From assembly GCF_018069755.1 (NCBI RefSeq), contig NZ_JAGQDE010000002.1, positions 399,124 to 463,123 on the forward strand: DNA of 64,000 nucleotides, written 5' to 3'. Of this stretch, positions 41,591 to 50,800 are shown piece after piece. Position 1 is the first letter of the stretch. The number at the start of each line of letters is the position of its first letter. Origin of the DNA: Ideonella aquatica (GTDB lineage Bacteria > Pseudomonadota > Gammaproteobacteria > Burkholderiales > Burkholderiaceae_C). The notes beneath the pieces are model-generated. The model was not told the origin of the DNA and did not search any database. It was given only the letters and a program-made list of their open reading frames with translations. A program made the translations under genes and the position numbers.

Positions 41591-41712
41591 CCCTGGGGGC
41601 CCAGCCCGGCCCATCATTTCGGCTGCGATCTGTGGATTTGAGGTCGGGCCGGAATCTCGCTACAGCGGAAAACTAGAGTACGGTCGCCCGTGACCAGGCT
41701 GCTGAGCAGCCC

Positions 41713-41757
41713 AGGAGCGTGAGCGATGAAGAAGAGCAAGTCCACCCAGGCGCGGTG
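41713..41757 (+). mobile_element. Possible remnant of an IS3-type transposase orfA start
   Basis: AGGAG followed 8 bases later by ATG (41726) and codons for MKKSKSTQAR resembles the start of IS3-family orfA proteins (typically MKKSKFTEEQ). The reading frame stops after about 31 codons and runs into the 3' end of the opposite-strand gene. No terminal inverted repeat was found. The similarity covers only a few residues and may be chance. Confidence 0.25.
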
Positions 41758-41775
41758 TGCGCCCGCCTCGCCCCG

Positions 41776-42717
41776 TCACCGAATCACGACATTCAGGCCG
41801 CTGAACCTCAGCTGCGGCTGAAGCACCTGGCCGGTCATGGTGCAGGCCACCTCCTCGGTCTCGTCCTGCCCGGTCACGCGGATGCTCTTGTCTGTGTCGC
41901 ACAACTGGTCGGTCAGCCAGCCGTTGGCCTGGTACCTGGAGAAGCGGAGCTGGCTGCCCTTCCCACATCGACCGGAGACCCCCTGCATTGGCTCGGCCAC
42001 CAGACGCCGCGCCTCGACATAGACGTTGACCCGGCACATGCCCGCCAAGCGATCGACCGGGGCCTGGCCGACCGCCTTCATGCGCTGTTCGAACTCGGAC
42101 AAGTCCGAATCCGTGGCGACACGGAGCTGCACGCCGGTCAGGTAGGTTCGCTCACGCGCTCCCGACACCTCACCCGGTTTGTTCGGCAGGGCGAGCCGCT
42201 GTGCCGCAAGGCCGTCACCGCTCAAGCCGCGAAACTCCAGCGTTACCCGCGGGCGCAGGCATTCGCGGGAGGCCGGTGCCGCCTGGTCCTTCTCGCACAG
42301 GACGAGATACAGGTCCTTGGGTTTCCCGTCCACGGTCCGGCTTCTCAAACGTGCCGAGTACTCGGGCCCGGGCCCCACCTGCACCGATTCCACCTCCGAC
42401 AGCGGAACAATCCAGTTCTTCGTGCTGAACAATCCAGGTTCCCGGAGGTGGACATACCACTGCGGGCTTTTCAGATCCAAGGGGTCTGCCACCGTGTCAT
42501 TGCGGTCCTCGTGCCGCGTCCACCCCCCGTCCGGCACGAACTTCAACGTCAAGCGCCCTGAAAGCTCGTCCATCCGAGCCCCGTCCACCATGAACACCGG
42601 TGGGGGCGGCACTTGGCGGGGAGGCGCTTGCTCGCCTGCCGCACCGGCGTCGGCCGCGTTTAGCAGAAGCATAGAAAACACCCAGGCGCAGGGGGTCCAT
42701 TGGAAACGTGTGGCCAT
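41776..42717 (-). CDS. Exported protein of unknown function
   Basis: 313 residues with a signal peptide (WVFSMLLLNAADAGAAGEQ) and a proline-rich linker (PPRQVPPPPVF). The mature domain is mostly beta with six cysteines (VLCEKDQ, RECLRPR, GMCRVN, SGRCGKG, QLCDTD, VACTMTG), probably paired in the periplasm. No family is recognised. Codon use is less GC-biased than in hrcA or recN nearby, and with the 40922 gene it forms a small variable patch between the tRNA and the sensor kinase. Confidence 0.75.
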   Translation of the reverse strand: MATRFQWTPCAWVFSMLLLNAADAGAAGEQAPPRQVPPPPVFMVDGARMDELSGRLTLKFVPDGGWTRHEDRNDTVADPLDLKSPQWYVHLREPGLFSTKNWIVPLSEVESVQVGPGPEYSARLRSRTVDGKPKDLYLVLCEKDQAAPASRECLRPRVTLEFRGLSGDGLAAQRLALPNKPGEVSGARERTYLTGVQLRVATDSDLSEFEQRMKAVGQAPVDRLAGMCRVNVYVEARRLVAEPMQGVSGRCGKGSQLRFSRYQANGWLTDQLCDTDKSIRVTGQDETEEVACTMTGQVLQPQLRFSGLNVVIR

Positions 42718-42950
42718 CGTCAGTCTCGTGTCGAAGCGGTGCAGGAGAGGGCGGTTCTTGTCGCAACACGCCTTATCGACGGCTCCTCCATCGCCTTAAG
42801 TGCGGTCTGAATCAATCGCCACGCGCCGTGCTTGGCGTCGAGGCGAAGCACTGAGAAGATGCGCCCCCTGAAGCAGCGCGGCCTGGGCTTGGGACAGGCG
42901 GCCTAGTGGATGAGGGCCGCCGATCGTCTCGGCCCCACTCACCCAGCCCC
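42718..42950. other. Intergenic region between the exported protein and the hybrid kinase
   Basis: About 230 bases with no open frame of note, no tRNA-like fold and no strong terminator. A weak match to a promoter for the exported protein gene may be present, but I see nothing I can support. Confidence 0.4.
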
Positions 42951-45080
42951 TCATCCCCCCGCCGTCGCCCTCACCAAAGCTGCATGCAACGCCGCCGGCG
43001 CCACCGGCTTGGTCAGGAAGTCGTCCATGCCGGCCTTCAGGCACAGCTGGCGCTCCTGCGCCAGGCCGACGGCGGTCAGGCCGATGATCGGCAGGTGGCG
43101 GGTGCTGTCGCGGCGGCGAATGCGTTCGGCGGCCTCGCGGCCGCCCATCACCGGCATGTGCAGGTCGAGCAGCACCACGTCGAACGCCTGGTCGTCGGTG
43201 TCCAGCGTCTCCAGCACCTCGCGGCCGTTGTTCACCGCCACCACGCTGCACTGCCAGGCTTCCAGCATCGCGGTGGCGATGAGCACGTTGACCTCGTCAT
43301 CCTCGGCCAGCAGCACGCGCAGGTGCAGCGGGGGCAGGGCCTGGGGGGCTGGCTGCGCGGGGGCCGGCTGCGGCAGGTCCACGGCCGGCAGGGGCAGTTC
43401 GGCCCAGAAGGTGCTGCCCTGTTCGGCGGTGCTGCTGGCGCCCACGGTGCCGCCCATCTGCCGCGCCAACTGCTTGCAGATCGACAGGCCCAGGCCGGTG
43501 CCGCCGTAGCGCGCGGCGGTCGTGGCGTCGGCCTGGCTGAAGGGGCGGAACAGGCGCTTGAGCACCTGGGGCGCGATGCCGATGCCGGTGTCCGACACCT
43601 CCAGCCGGATGCCCGATGAGGCGCCGCGCAGCGCGCGCAGCGTCACCTGGCCGTCAGAGGTGAATTTGACCGCGTTGGCCACGTAGTTGACCAGGATCTG
43701 ACGCACGCGCATGGCGTCGCCCAGCACGTGTGCGGGTAGGTCCGGGGCCAGCACCATCTCCAGCCGGATGCGCTGGTGGGCCGCGGGCATCACGTGCGCC
43801 TCCCACACCGACCGCACCAGCGCGGGCAGGTCGAACGGCGCCTCGGTGAGGGTGAACTGGCCGGCTTCGATGCGGCTCATGTCCAGCACCTCGCCCACCA
43901 GTTGCGCCAGTGTGTCGGCGCTGTGCTCGATGCGCCCCAGCATCTCCAGCATCCGCGGCGAGGCCTGCGCCTCGGCGCGCGCCATCCGCACCAGGCCCAG
44001 GATGCCGGCCAGTGGCGTGCGGATCTCGTGGCTTAGCTGGGCCATGAAGGTGGCCTTGGCCTGGTCGGCCTTCTCCGCCAGGCGCCGCTCGCGCTGGGCG
44101 CTGGCGATGGCGCGGCGCTCTTCGCTGTCGTCGCGGAAGTGGATCACGGTGCCGCTGCGCTGTCCGTTCTCGCGCAGCGCCGACACATGGATCACCACCG
44201 GCGTGGCCTTGCTGTCGTTGCGCGGGATGTTGCCGTGGTAGCGCCCCGGTCGCCACAGTTGACCGCGCGCCTCGGCCTTGCCGGGGCGCAGTGCCGCGGC
44301 GTCCTTGGAGAGCTCGGTGAACAGGCCGTGGATCGACCAGCCCTCCACCTGTTCGCGCGGCATGCCCAGCATCCGCAGCGCCTCGCCGCTGGCGAACTGG
44401 CAGCGGCCCTTGGCATCGGCCACCAGCACGCCCAGGCCGAAGGTCTCGGTGATGCGGCGCAGGAACTCGGCATGGCCGCGGGCTTCGCGCTCCAGCTGCT
44501 TCTGGCAGCTGATGTCGGTGCGCAGCGACACATAGCGCTGGGGCAGGCCCTGCTCGTCCAGCACCGGCACGATGGTCGACTGCACCCAGTACAGGCTGCC
44601 GTCCTTGCGGCGGTTGGTGAGCTCGCCATGCCAGACCTGGCCGCTGGCGATGGTGCGCCACATCGCCTCGTAGAACGCCGGCTCGTGGTGGCCGGATTTC
44701 AGCAACCGGTGCGACTGGCCGATCAGCTCCTCGCGGCGGTAGCCGCTGATCTGGCAGAAGCGGTCATTGGCGTAGACGATGGTGCCCTGCAGATCGGCCA
44801 CGCTGACGATGGCGTGCTCGTTCAGTGCCTGCAGCAAGTCGGGCTGCAGCGACGCGCTGGGCATGGCCGAGGCCGCATCGCCGCCACCCGCGTGGCGGCG
44901 CAGTGGTGGCTGAAGGCGCTGTCGCCGGGCGGTGTCGGGTGCGCCAGTGGGTGCTGGTGAAGACGACTTGAGGGGCATCGACGAGGCGGGCGCAGGGTCG
45001 CAGCCCTGCTGGGCAAAACGTTGGGGTGAAGTGCTCGGACAGGCGGCCATGGCAACACCGGCGGGCCTCGGTGCGGGCAC
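42951..45080 (-). CDS. Cytoplasmic PAS-PAS hybrid sensor histidine kinase
   Basis: Up to 709 residues with a GTG start at 45080. The first 70 residues are low-complexity; ATGs at 45050 and 44864 (MPSASLQPDLLQALNEHAIV) are alternatives, the latter fitting PAS proteins well. Order: PAS about 80-190 (IVYANDRFCQISGYRREELI), second PAS about 205-325, HisKA with SHEIRTPLAGILG, HATPase with LVNYVANAVKFTSDGQ and DTGIGI, GTGLGLSICKQL, and a receiver with LLAEDDEVNV, LLDLHMPVMGG and TKPV. No membrane segment, so it senses an internal signal. It is divergent from an AraC-type gene. The final output partner is not adjacent. Confidence 0.92.
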   Translation of the reverse strand: MPAPRPAGVAMAACPSTSPQRFAQQGCDPAPASSMPLKSSSPAPTGAPDTARRQRLQPPLRRHAGGGDAASAMPSASLQPDLLQALNEHAIVSVADLQGTIVYANDRFCQISGYRREELIGQSHRLLKSGHHEPAFYEAMWRTIASGQVWHGELTNRRKDGSLYWVQSTIVPVLDEQGLPQRYVSLRTDISCQKQLEREARGHAEFLRRITETFGLGVLVADAKGRCQFASGEALRMLGMPREQVEGWSIHGLFTELSKDAAALRPGKAEARGQLWRPGRYHGNIPRNDSKATPVVIHVSALRENGQRSGTVIHFRDDSEERRAIASAQRERRLAEKADQAKATFMAQLSHEIRTPLAGILGLVRMARAEAQASPRMLEMLGRIEHSADTLAQLVGEVLDMSRIEAGQFTLTEAPFDLPALVRSVWEAHVMPAAHQRIRLEMVLAPDLPAHVLGDAMRVRQILVNYVANAVKFTSDGQVTLRALRGASSGIRLEVSDTGIGIAPQVLKRLFRPFSQADATTAARYGGTGLGLSICKQLARQMGGTVGASSTAEQGSTFWAELPLPAVDLPQPAPAQPAPQALPPLHLRVLLAEDDEVNVLIATAMLEAWQCSVVAVNNGREVLETLDTDDQAFDVVLLDLHMPVMGGREAAERIRRRDSTRHLPIIGLTAVGLAQERQLCLKAGMDDFLTKPVAPAALHAALVRATAGG

Positions 45081-45163
45081 GGCCTGTCGCGTCTGATTGT
45101 CGGAACGGACAGGGGTATGGCATAGTCATTTATTGACACGCAGTTGTCGTTCAAGGACTGTCC

Positions 45164-46297
45164 ATGCCAATGACTGGAAGCCGCGTGCAGCCGGGGTTTG
45201 CCGCCAGCGCCGTGCCCGCCCGCTACCTCTGGCTGCTGGCGGACCACCTGGTGTCGCTGGGCCATGCGGTGGAGCAGCCCCTGGTCGCGGCCGGCCTGTC
45301 GGTGGCCCAGCTCAGCCACCCGGCCGCGCGGATCGACCGCCAGCAGCTCTCTAAGGCGCTGCAGCAGCTGGCCGCAGCCACTGGCCGCACCGACCTGGGC
45401 TTCGAGCTGGGCATGCAGCTCAACCTGGGTCTGGCCGACGAGCTGGGCCAGCTCTTCCTGAGCGCGCCCACGCATGCCGCCGGCCTGGCCTATGCCAGCC
45501 GCTACCTGCCGTTGATGACGCCGTCATACCGGCTGCACATCGAGCGCACGGCCGAGGGTCTGCATGCCACCGCCGAACCGACCCGGCCCTTGCCTTATGA
45601 CGTGGCCGTGATGGGGCTGGAGGTGGTCCTGGCCGCCACCTACCGCTTCGCCGTGTTCATCAGCCAGTCCAGCAGCTTTCCGGTGACGGTGTCGGTCAGC
45701 TGGCCCGCGCCGCCCCACGCGCACCGCTACCGCGAACTCAAGGGCGTGCAGCTGCGCTTCGGTCGGGGCGACCGGCCGCGCCTGCACCTGCTCATCCCCA
45801 CGGAGCTGGCCGAGAGGCCGCTGCCCATGGCCAACCACCTGGCCGCCAGGGACCTGGAGGAGGCCTGCGAACGGCGCCTGCGCCAGCTGTCCCAGGGCCA
45901 GTCCTGGACCGAGTGGGTGATCACGATGCTGCGCGACGTGGAAGACCGTTTCCCAACCCAGGCCGAACTGGCCGCCCAGATGGGCATCTCCCCGCGCACC
46001 CTGGCCCGCGCCCTGCTTGCCGAGGGCCGCGAGTACCGTGAACTGGCGCAGGATCTGCGCCACGCCCAGGCCCGGCAACTGCTGCGGGGCACCGCGCTGT
46101 CGCTGGCCGAGATCGCCCACCGCCTGGGCTACAGCGACGCCGCCAACTTCAGCCGGGCATTCCGGCGCGTTGAGGCGCTGAGCCCCGGGCAGTTCCGCAG
46201 CGCGGCGAAAGCAGCCGCAGCCCATTCATCGGCGCTGCTGCGGCCCCGGGGTGGCAAGATGCCTCGGACAACCGGAGACAGCCATGAACCTGGGTGA
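45164..46297 (+). CDS. AraC-family regulator with arabinose-binding-like N-terminus
   Basis: 377 residues. The C-terminal AraC DNA-binding domain is clear (LAAQMGISPRTLARALLAEG, then LAEIAHRLGYSDAANFSRAF). The N-terminal 240 residues match the ArgR/OruR-like 'Arabinose_bd' type, in which a small molecule is sensed. The start is the first of two ATGs (45164, 45170). It is divergent from the hybrid kinase gene, with about 80 bases between, and its end overlaps the MazG-NYN gene by 14 bases. Targets unknown. Confidence 0.88.
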   Translation: MPMTGSRVQPGFAASAVPARYLWLLADHLVSLGHAVEQPLVAAGLSVAQLSHPAARIDRQQLSKALQQLAAATGRTDLGFELGMQLNLGLADELGQLFLSAPTHAAGLAYASRYLPLMTPSYRLHIERTAEGLHATAEPTRPLPYDVAVMGLEVVLAATYRFAVFISQSSSFPVTVSVSWPAPPHAHRYRELKGVQLRFGRGDRPRLHLLIPTELAERPLPMANHLAARDLEEACERRLRQLSQGQSWTEWVITMLRDVEDRFPTQAELAAQMGISPRTLARALLAEGREYRELAQDLRHAQARQLLRGTALSLAEIAHRLGYSDAANFSRAFRRVEALSPGQFRSAAKAAAAHSSALLRPRGGKMPRTTGDSHEPG

Positions 46298-47480
46298 GTT
46301 GCAAGCCGAACTGCGCCACTTCGCCGCTGAGCGCGACTGGCAGCCGTTTCACACGCCCAAGAACCTGTCCACGGCGTTGATGGTGGAGGCGGCCGAGCTG
46401 GCCGAGATCTTCCAGTGGCAGACGCCCGAGGAGTCGCGTCTGGTGCCTCAGCGGGCCGACGTGCGGCAGCACGTCGGCGAGGAGCTGGCCGATGTGCTGC
46501 TGTACCTGCTGCAGCTGGCCGACCACTGCCAGGTGGACCTGCCGCTGGCGGTGCGCGACAAGCTGGCGAAGAACGCGCAGAAGTATCCCGCCCGGCAGCA
46601 GATCCCGCGGCCGCAGCCGCCTCAGGCTGCGGTGTCCGGGGTGCATGTGCTGCTCGACTTTGAGAATGTCCAGCCCACCAACGCCGAGCTGCGGGCCCTG
46701 GTGCCGCAGGCTGGCCAGGTTTGGGTGTTCCATGGGCCGCATCAGCGGCAGGTGGCCAAGCGCTTTGCGTCGTTCGGCGAGCACGTCACCGCGGTGCCGA
46801 TCAGCAAGACGGGCAAGAACGCGCTGGACTTTCATCTGTCGTTCTACATGGGCTACATCGCCTCGCGCAACCCCGAGGCCTCGATGGTTGTGGTGGCCAA
46901 CGACAAGGGCTACGAGCCGATGTTGGAGCATGCGCAGGCGATGGGCTTCGTGGTGCGTCGCCAGCCATTCCCGGCAACGTCGGCCCCCGCGAAGAAGACC
47001 ACGGCGAAGGCAAGCACGGCGAAACCAGCCACGGCGAAGAAGACACCCGCGTCCCGCCCTGCAGCAGCGGCGCCGAAGAAGGCGGCGCCGGCCACACGGG
47101 CCCCCACCAAACAGGCTCCCACCAAACAGGCGGCCCCCAAGAAGGTGCCAGCGAAGAAGGTGTCCGCCAAAAAGGCGCCAGCCAAGAAGGTGCCAGCCAA
47201 GGCGCCCGCGGCAGGCCCGTCCGCGGCGCCGGCCACCGCGGTGTCGGCCAAGGATCTTCAGCGCATCACCGAACAGCTGAGCAAGGCCGGCGACAAGCGC
47301 CCCACCAAGCTGGGCCGCCTGCGGGGCCTGCTCAAGTCGTTGCTGTCAGCGCAGACCGGTGATGCGGTGATCGAGTGGGCCCTCCACCAGCTGGAGGCGG
47401 CCGGCACGGTGGTCGTCGGCTCGAACAACGATGTCCGCTATCCGCGGTTCCTGGCCGCCTCAGCGCCAGCGGGCCGCTGA
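46284..47480 (+). CDS. MazG-like pyrophosphohydrolase fused to a NYN/PIN-like nuclease
   Basis: 398 residues from the ATG at 46284. Residues 1-110 form a MazG/RS21-C6-like NTP pyrophosphatase: LMVEAAELAEIFQWQ and EELADVLLYLLQLAD carry the E-x2-E and E-x3-D metal sites. Residues about 125-235 are a NYN/PIN-like domain: VHVLLDFENVQPTNAELR, KNALDFHLSFYMGYIASRN and VVVANDKGYEPMLEHAQA hold the acidic residues expected for RNase activity. Residues 240-320 are Lys/Ala/Pro-rich, H1-like. The last 65 residues (LGRLRGLLKSLLSAQTGDAV) form a small helical domain. The two catalytic halves are usually separate genes, so the fusion is notable. Confidence 0.8.
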   Translation: MNLGELQAELRHFAAERDWQPFHTPKNLSTALMVEAAELAEIFQWQTPEESRLVPQRADVRQHVGEELADVLLYLLQLADHCQVDLPLAVRDKLAKNAQKYPARQQIPRPQPPQAAVSGVHVLLDFENVQPTNAELRALVPQAGQVWVFHGPHQRQVAKRFASFGEHVTAVPISKTGKNALDFHLSFYMGYIASRNPEASMVVVANDKGYEPMLEHAQAMGFVVRRQPFPATSAPAKKTTAKASTAKPATAKKTPASRPAAAAPKKAAPATRAPTKQAPTKQAAPKKVPAKKVSAKKAPAKKVPAKAPAAGPSAAPATAVSAKDLQRITEQLSKAGDKRPTKLGRLRGLLKSLLSAQTGDAVIEWALHQLEAAGTVVVGSNNDVRYPRFLAASAPAGR

Positions 47481-47490
47481 TGACCCGGCA

Positions 47491-47871
47491 TCACCCGCCT
47501 GCCTTGAACGCCACCCACTGCGCCGTTGGCATCTCCTCCAGCTCCAGCAGGGCGCCTTCGCCCGGTGCGCTCAGGGGCTCATCGGGCCACAGCACCTGCC
47601 AGGTGTGCAGGAACAGGTCGTAAAGCGCGTGCTCGGTGTAGGGGAACTGGTCGCCGCAGTAGTCGCGCAGGCGGATGCCGGGCGTGGTCAGCAGGTGGTC
47701 CAGCCCCAGTTTCAGCCAGGGCAGGTCGCCGGCGGCCTCTGCGGCCAGGCGCACTTCGTCGATCGAGGCGTCGAAGTCGGCGGGGTCTTCGGACGGTTCG
47801 TCGCTGCGGCCCAGGTAGCCCAGGGCGATGCGCCGCAGGTACCCGCGCAGCATGGTGTTGCTCAGTTTCAT
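47491..47871 (-). CDS. Small acidic protein, candidate immunity protein
   Basis: 126 residues, acidic and rich in Leu and aromatic residues (YLGRSDEPSEDPADFDASID, LHTWQVLWPDEPLSAPGEGA), with no signal or membrane segment. It lies 28 bases downstream of the large helical protein gene on the same strand. Small acidic proteins in this position commonly neutralise a C-terminal toxin domain of the upstream protein. No family is recognised, so the role is inferred from position only. Confidence 0.6.
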   Translation of the reverse strand: MKLSNTMLRGYLRRIALGYLGRSDEPSEDPADFDASIDEVRLAAEAAGDLPWLKLGLDHLLTTPGIRLRDYCGDQFPYTEHALYDLFLHTWQVLWPDEPLSAPGEGALLELEEMPTAQWVAFKAGG

Positions 47872-47899
47872 CGGGGGTCCAGGGGGGTGGAAAACGGGT

Positions 47900-50800
47900 T
47901 CACATCGGCTTGGTGTAGCTGCCGGTCTCGGGGTCCCAGTCTTCGGTGATGGGGTACTGGGTCACGATGATCCACTCGCCAACGTACTTGCTGATGGTGG
48001 TGCCGTTGAAGATCCGGCCGTTGTAGGTGCTCATCCATTCGCTGGGCTTGAAGTGCGCGTCCAGCTGCTTGATGTTGTCCACGTACAGTTTCTGGGGGTC
48101 GAACAGCACGAAGCGGAAGATCGTCTTGGTCCGGGTCAGGCCCTGGACCTTGGTGTGGCTTTCGTAGATGCCGGCGCCGCCCAGCCGGCCCTTGGTGGTG
48201 TCGAGCTTGGGCAGCTCCTTCAGGCCCAGCACGGCAGTGTCGATGGGCTTGGGGTGCTCGATGTTGATTTCATACTCGGTCGCGCGGCCGAAATCCAGCT
48301 CGGTGGCGTTGGGCACGAAGCCGCCGGCCGAGCTGGCTGTGGCCTCCTCGATGGCCTTGTCACGCGTCTCCAGCCAGCTGGCGGGGTCGTCGAACTGGCT
48401 GGCCGAGGCCGAGCGCGCCTCGTGCCCGTCGGGGGCGATGCCGGTGGTGATGCGGGTGATGAGCTGCGGCTCGCCAATGTCGGGTGGCGGGCCATGGCGC
48501 GCCATGCTGTGCCCGCGGCCGTGGCTGCTGGCGTCCACGGCCTTGGCGGCGGTGATGCACATGGCGCGGCAATCGTTCAGCAGCTGGCGGTAGCGCGTGC
48601 CGGCTTCCTTGTAGCGCGCCGCCTGGGCGTCCTTGTCGGCGTCGGTCAGTCGCTGCTCGATGGCATTGGCATCCAGCGGCGTGTAGATCGCGCCGGCCTG
48701 CCCCGGCACCTTGGCGGCGATCGCGGCCAACTGCTTCTTCACGGCCAGCGCCTGCTCGCGGGCGTCGATGTAGCTGCGCGCCTCGTCGATGGTGGTGGCC
48801 AGCGTCGTGAGCAGTTGCAGTGACTGGGCAAAGTCGTTGCGGGTCTGGGCCGGCAGCTTGGCCGCGGCCAGCTCGTCGGCCAGCCGCTCCTGGGCCTTGA
48901 CAGGCGCCAGGCGGGGATGCACCCGGGCATAGGACTTTTCCACCCGTGCCAGCTCGACCTGGTAGCCCTGCAGCGCCTGGTCCAGCGCGGCGAAATCGGC
49001 CATCAAGGCCACGTCGTCCAGCTGTTCGGTGGCCTGCTTGAAGCGCTGGGCGGCCGCCTGGGCGGTGTCCTCGGTGGCGGTCTTCGCGGTCTTGGCGGCC
49101 GCCTCCAGAACATCGTCCAGCGCCTGCAGCCGCGCCAGCTCGGTGCCCGGGATGCCGCCGCGCAACTGCAGCAGTTGGGCGCGGCGCTGGTCGTAGGCGT
49201 CCAGCGCGTCGAGCAGTTGCGTGAGGTGGCCGAGCAAGGTCAGCGCTTCGTCGTACTTGGCCTCCACGCCGGCCTTGTCGGCGGCGGGCTGGAGCAGGGC
49301 GAGCTTGATGGCGCCGCGCCCCTGGTCCAGGCGCTGGGCCAGTGCCCCGGCCTGGGCCAGGTAGCTGGACGCGGGGGTCAGCACCAGCTTCAGGGCCTGC
49401 AGCGCCTGGGCGGCGTCCTTGTGCTTCTGGCTGGCGGCCAGGTTCACGGCGGCGTCGTAGTCGGTCTTCAGGCGCAGGCCGATGGCGGTGGTGCCATAGA
49501 GCTGCTGCAGCGGGTCGTAGCTGCGCTTGATCTCGGCCAGCGCGCGGCCGTAGTCGGCACCGTCGGTGAACAGGGGCTTACTGCCCAGCAGCGTGCTCAG
49601 CGCCAGCTTGGCAGGGCCCCAGTCCTGGCTCAGTGCCTTGCTGTCGCCCTGCTGCAAAGCGGTGTCGATGAGCTGCTTGTCGGGTGGCTGATAGATGGCG
49701 GGGTCGCTCTTCAGGACCAGCACCTGGCGCTTCAGCGCGGCGTAGGCCTGCATCTCCACCAGCCGGTTGGACAACGTGTCCAGCAGGCCCACCGCGGCCA
49801 CGTAGTCCTTGTCCGTGCTGCCCTTCTTGCGGGCGTTGGAGTACTCCACGTCCAGCTGGTTGTGGCCCGGTGTAACCTGCTCGGCCTTGACCTGGCGCAG
49901 CCGCGCTTCGTCGTCGGCCACGAACCTGGCCATGCGCCGGGTGTAGGCCACCACCTCGTCCAGCTTGGCCTGGGCCGGCGCGCCGCCCAGCGCGGCCCGG
50001 AAGTTCGCCAGCTTGCCCCTGGCGGCCACCCAGTCGCCGTTCTTGACGTCGGCGGCGGCGGCCTGCAGGGCCAGGTCACACTGGCCGTTCAGCGTGACCG
50101 CCTGGCCGGGGTCTTCGAGCTGCACATAGATGGTGATGGCCATGTGGATGGCGTCACGCTCACGGGCAAAGGCGATCGCCGCGGTGACGGCGTCGTCCAG
50201 CGTCTCAAGCTGCTTGCGCTGGGTCTGGACCTCGCTGGCCAGGCTGGCCTGGCCCAGAGCGGTGTCGATGGTCTGCAGCCGCTTGAGCAGCAGCTCGCGG
50301 GAGGCGGCGTCCAGCTCGGCGTTCACCGCCTTGAGCCGCTGTGCCACCTGCGCGCGTTCCCCGTCGGCCAGCCGGCGGGCCTGGCCCAGGTCGGTGGCGG
50401 CCTGGATCGGCTCGGTCAGCGCCTGGACCTTCAGGGTCAGGGCCTGCACCAGGTCGGCGTAGCGCAAGGCAGGGGCCTGCTGTTCCAGGGCGATGAGTTG
50501 CTGCAGCAAGGTCTTGCCGGCCGCCTCGCCGATGCGGCCACGCGCTGCCTTGAGCTGCTGGCGCCGCTGCTTGACCGCCTCGGCCAGGTCCTGCTGCGCC
50601 AGCACCAGCGCGGGCTGCGCCCGCTCGATGTGCTCAAGCAGGGTGCTCAGCGTGCGGTTGGCGTCGGCATAATCCTGCGTGGTGCTGCCTGCCGGCTTGA
50701 GTTGGGTGAACTGGGTGGCCAGGGGCTCGGGCAGCGGTGTGAGCGCTTTCAGCAGGCTCGCGCCCCGCGTCTGCAGGCACTTGAACAGCTGCTGCTGCGC

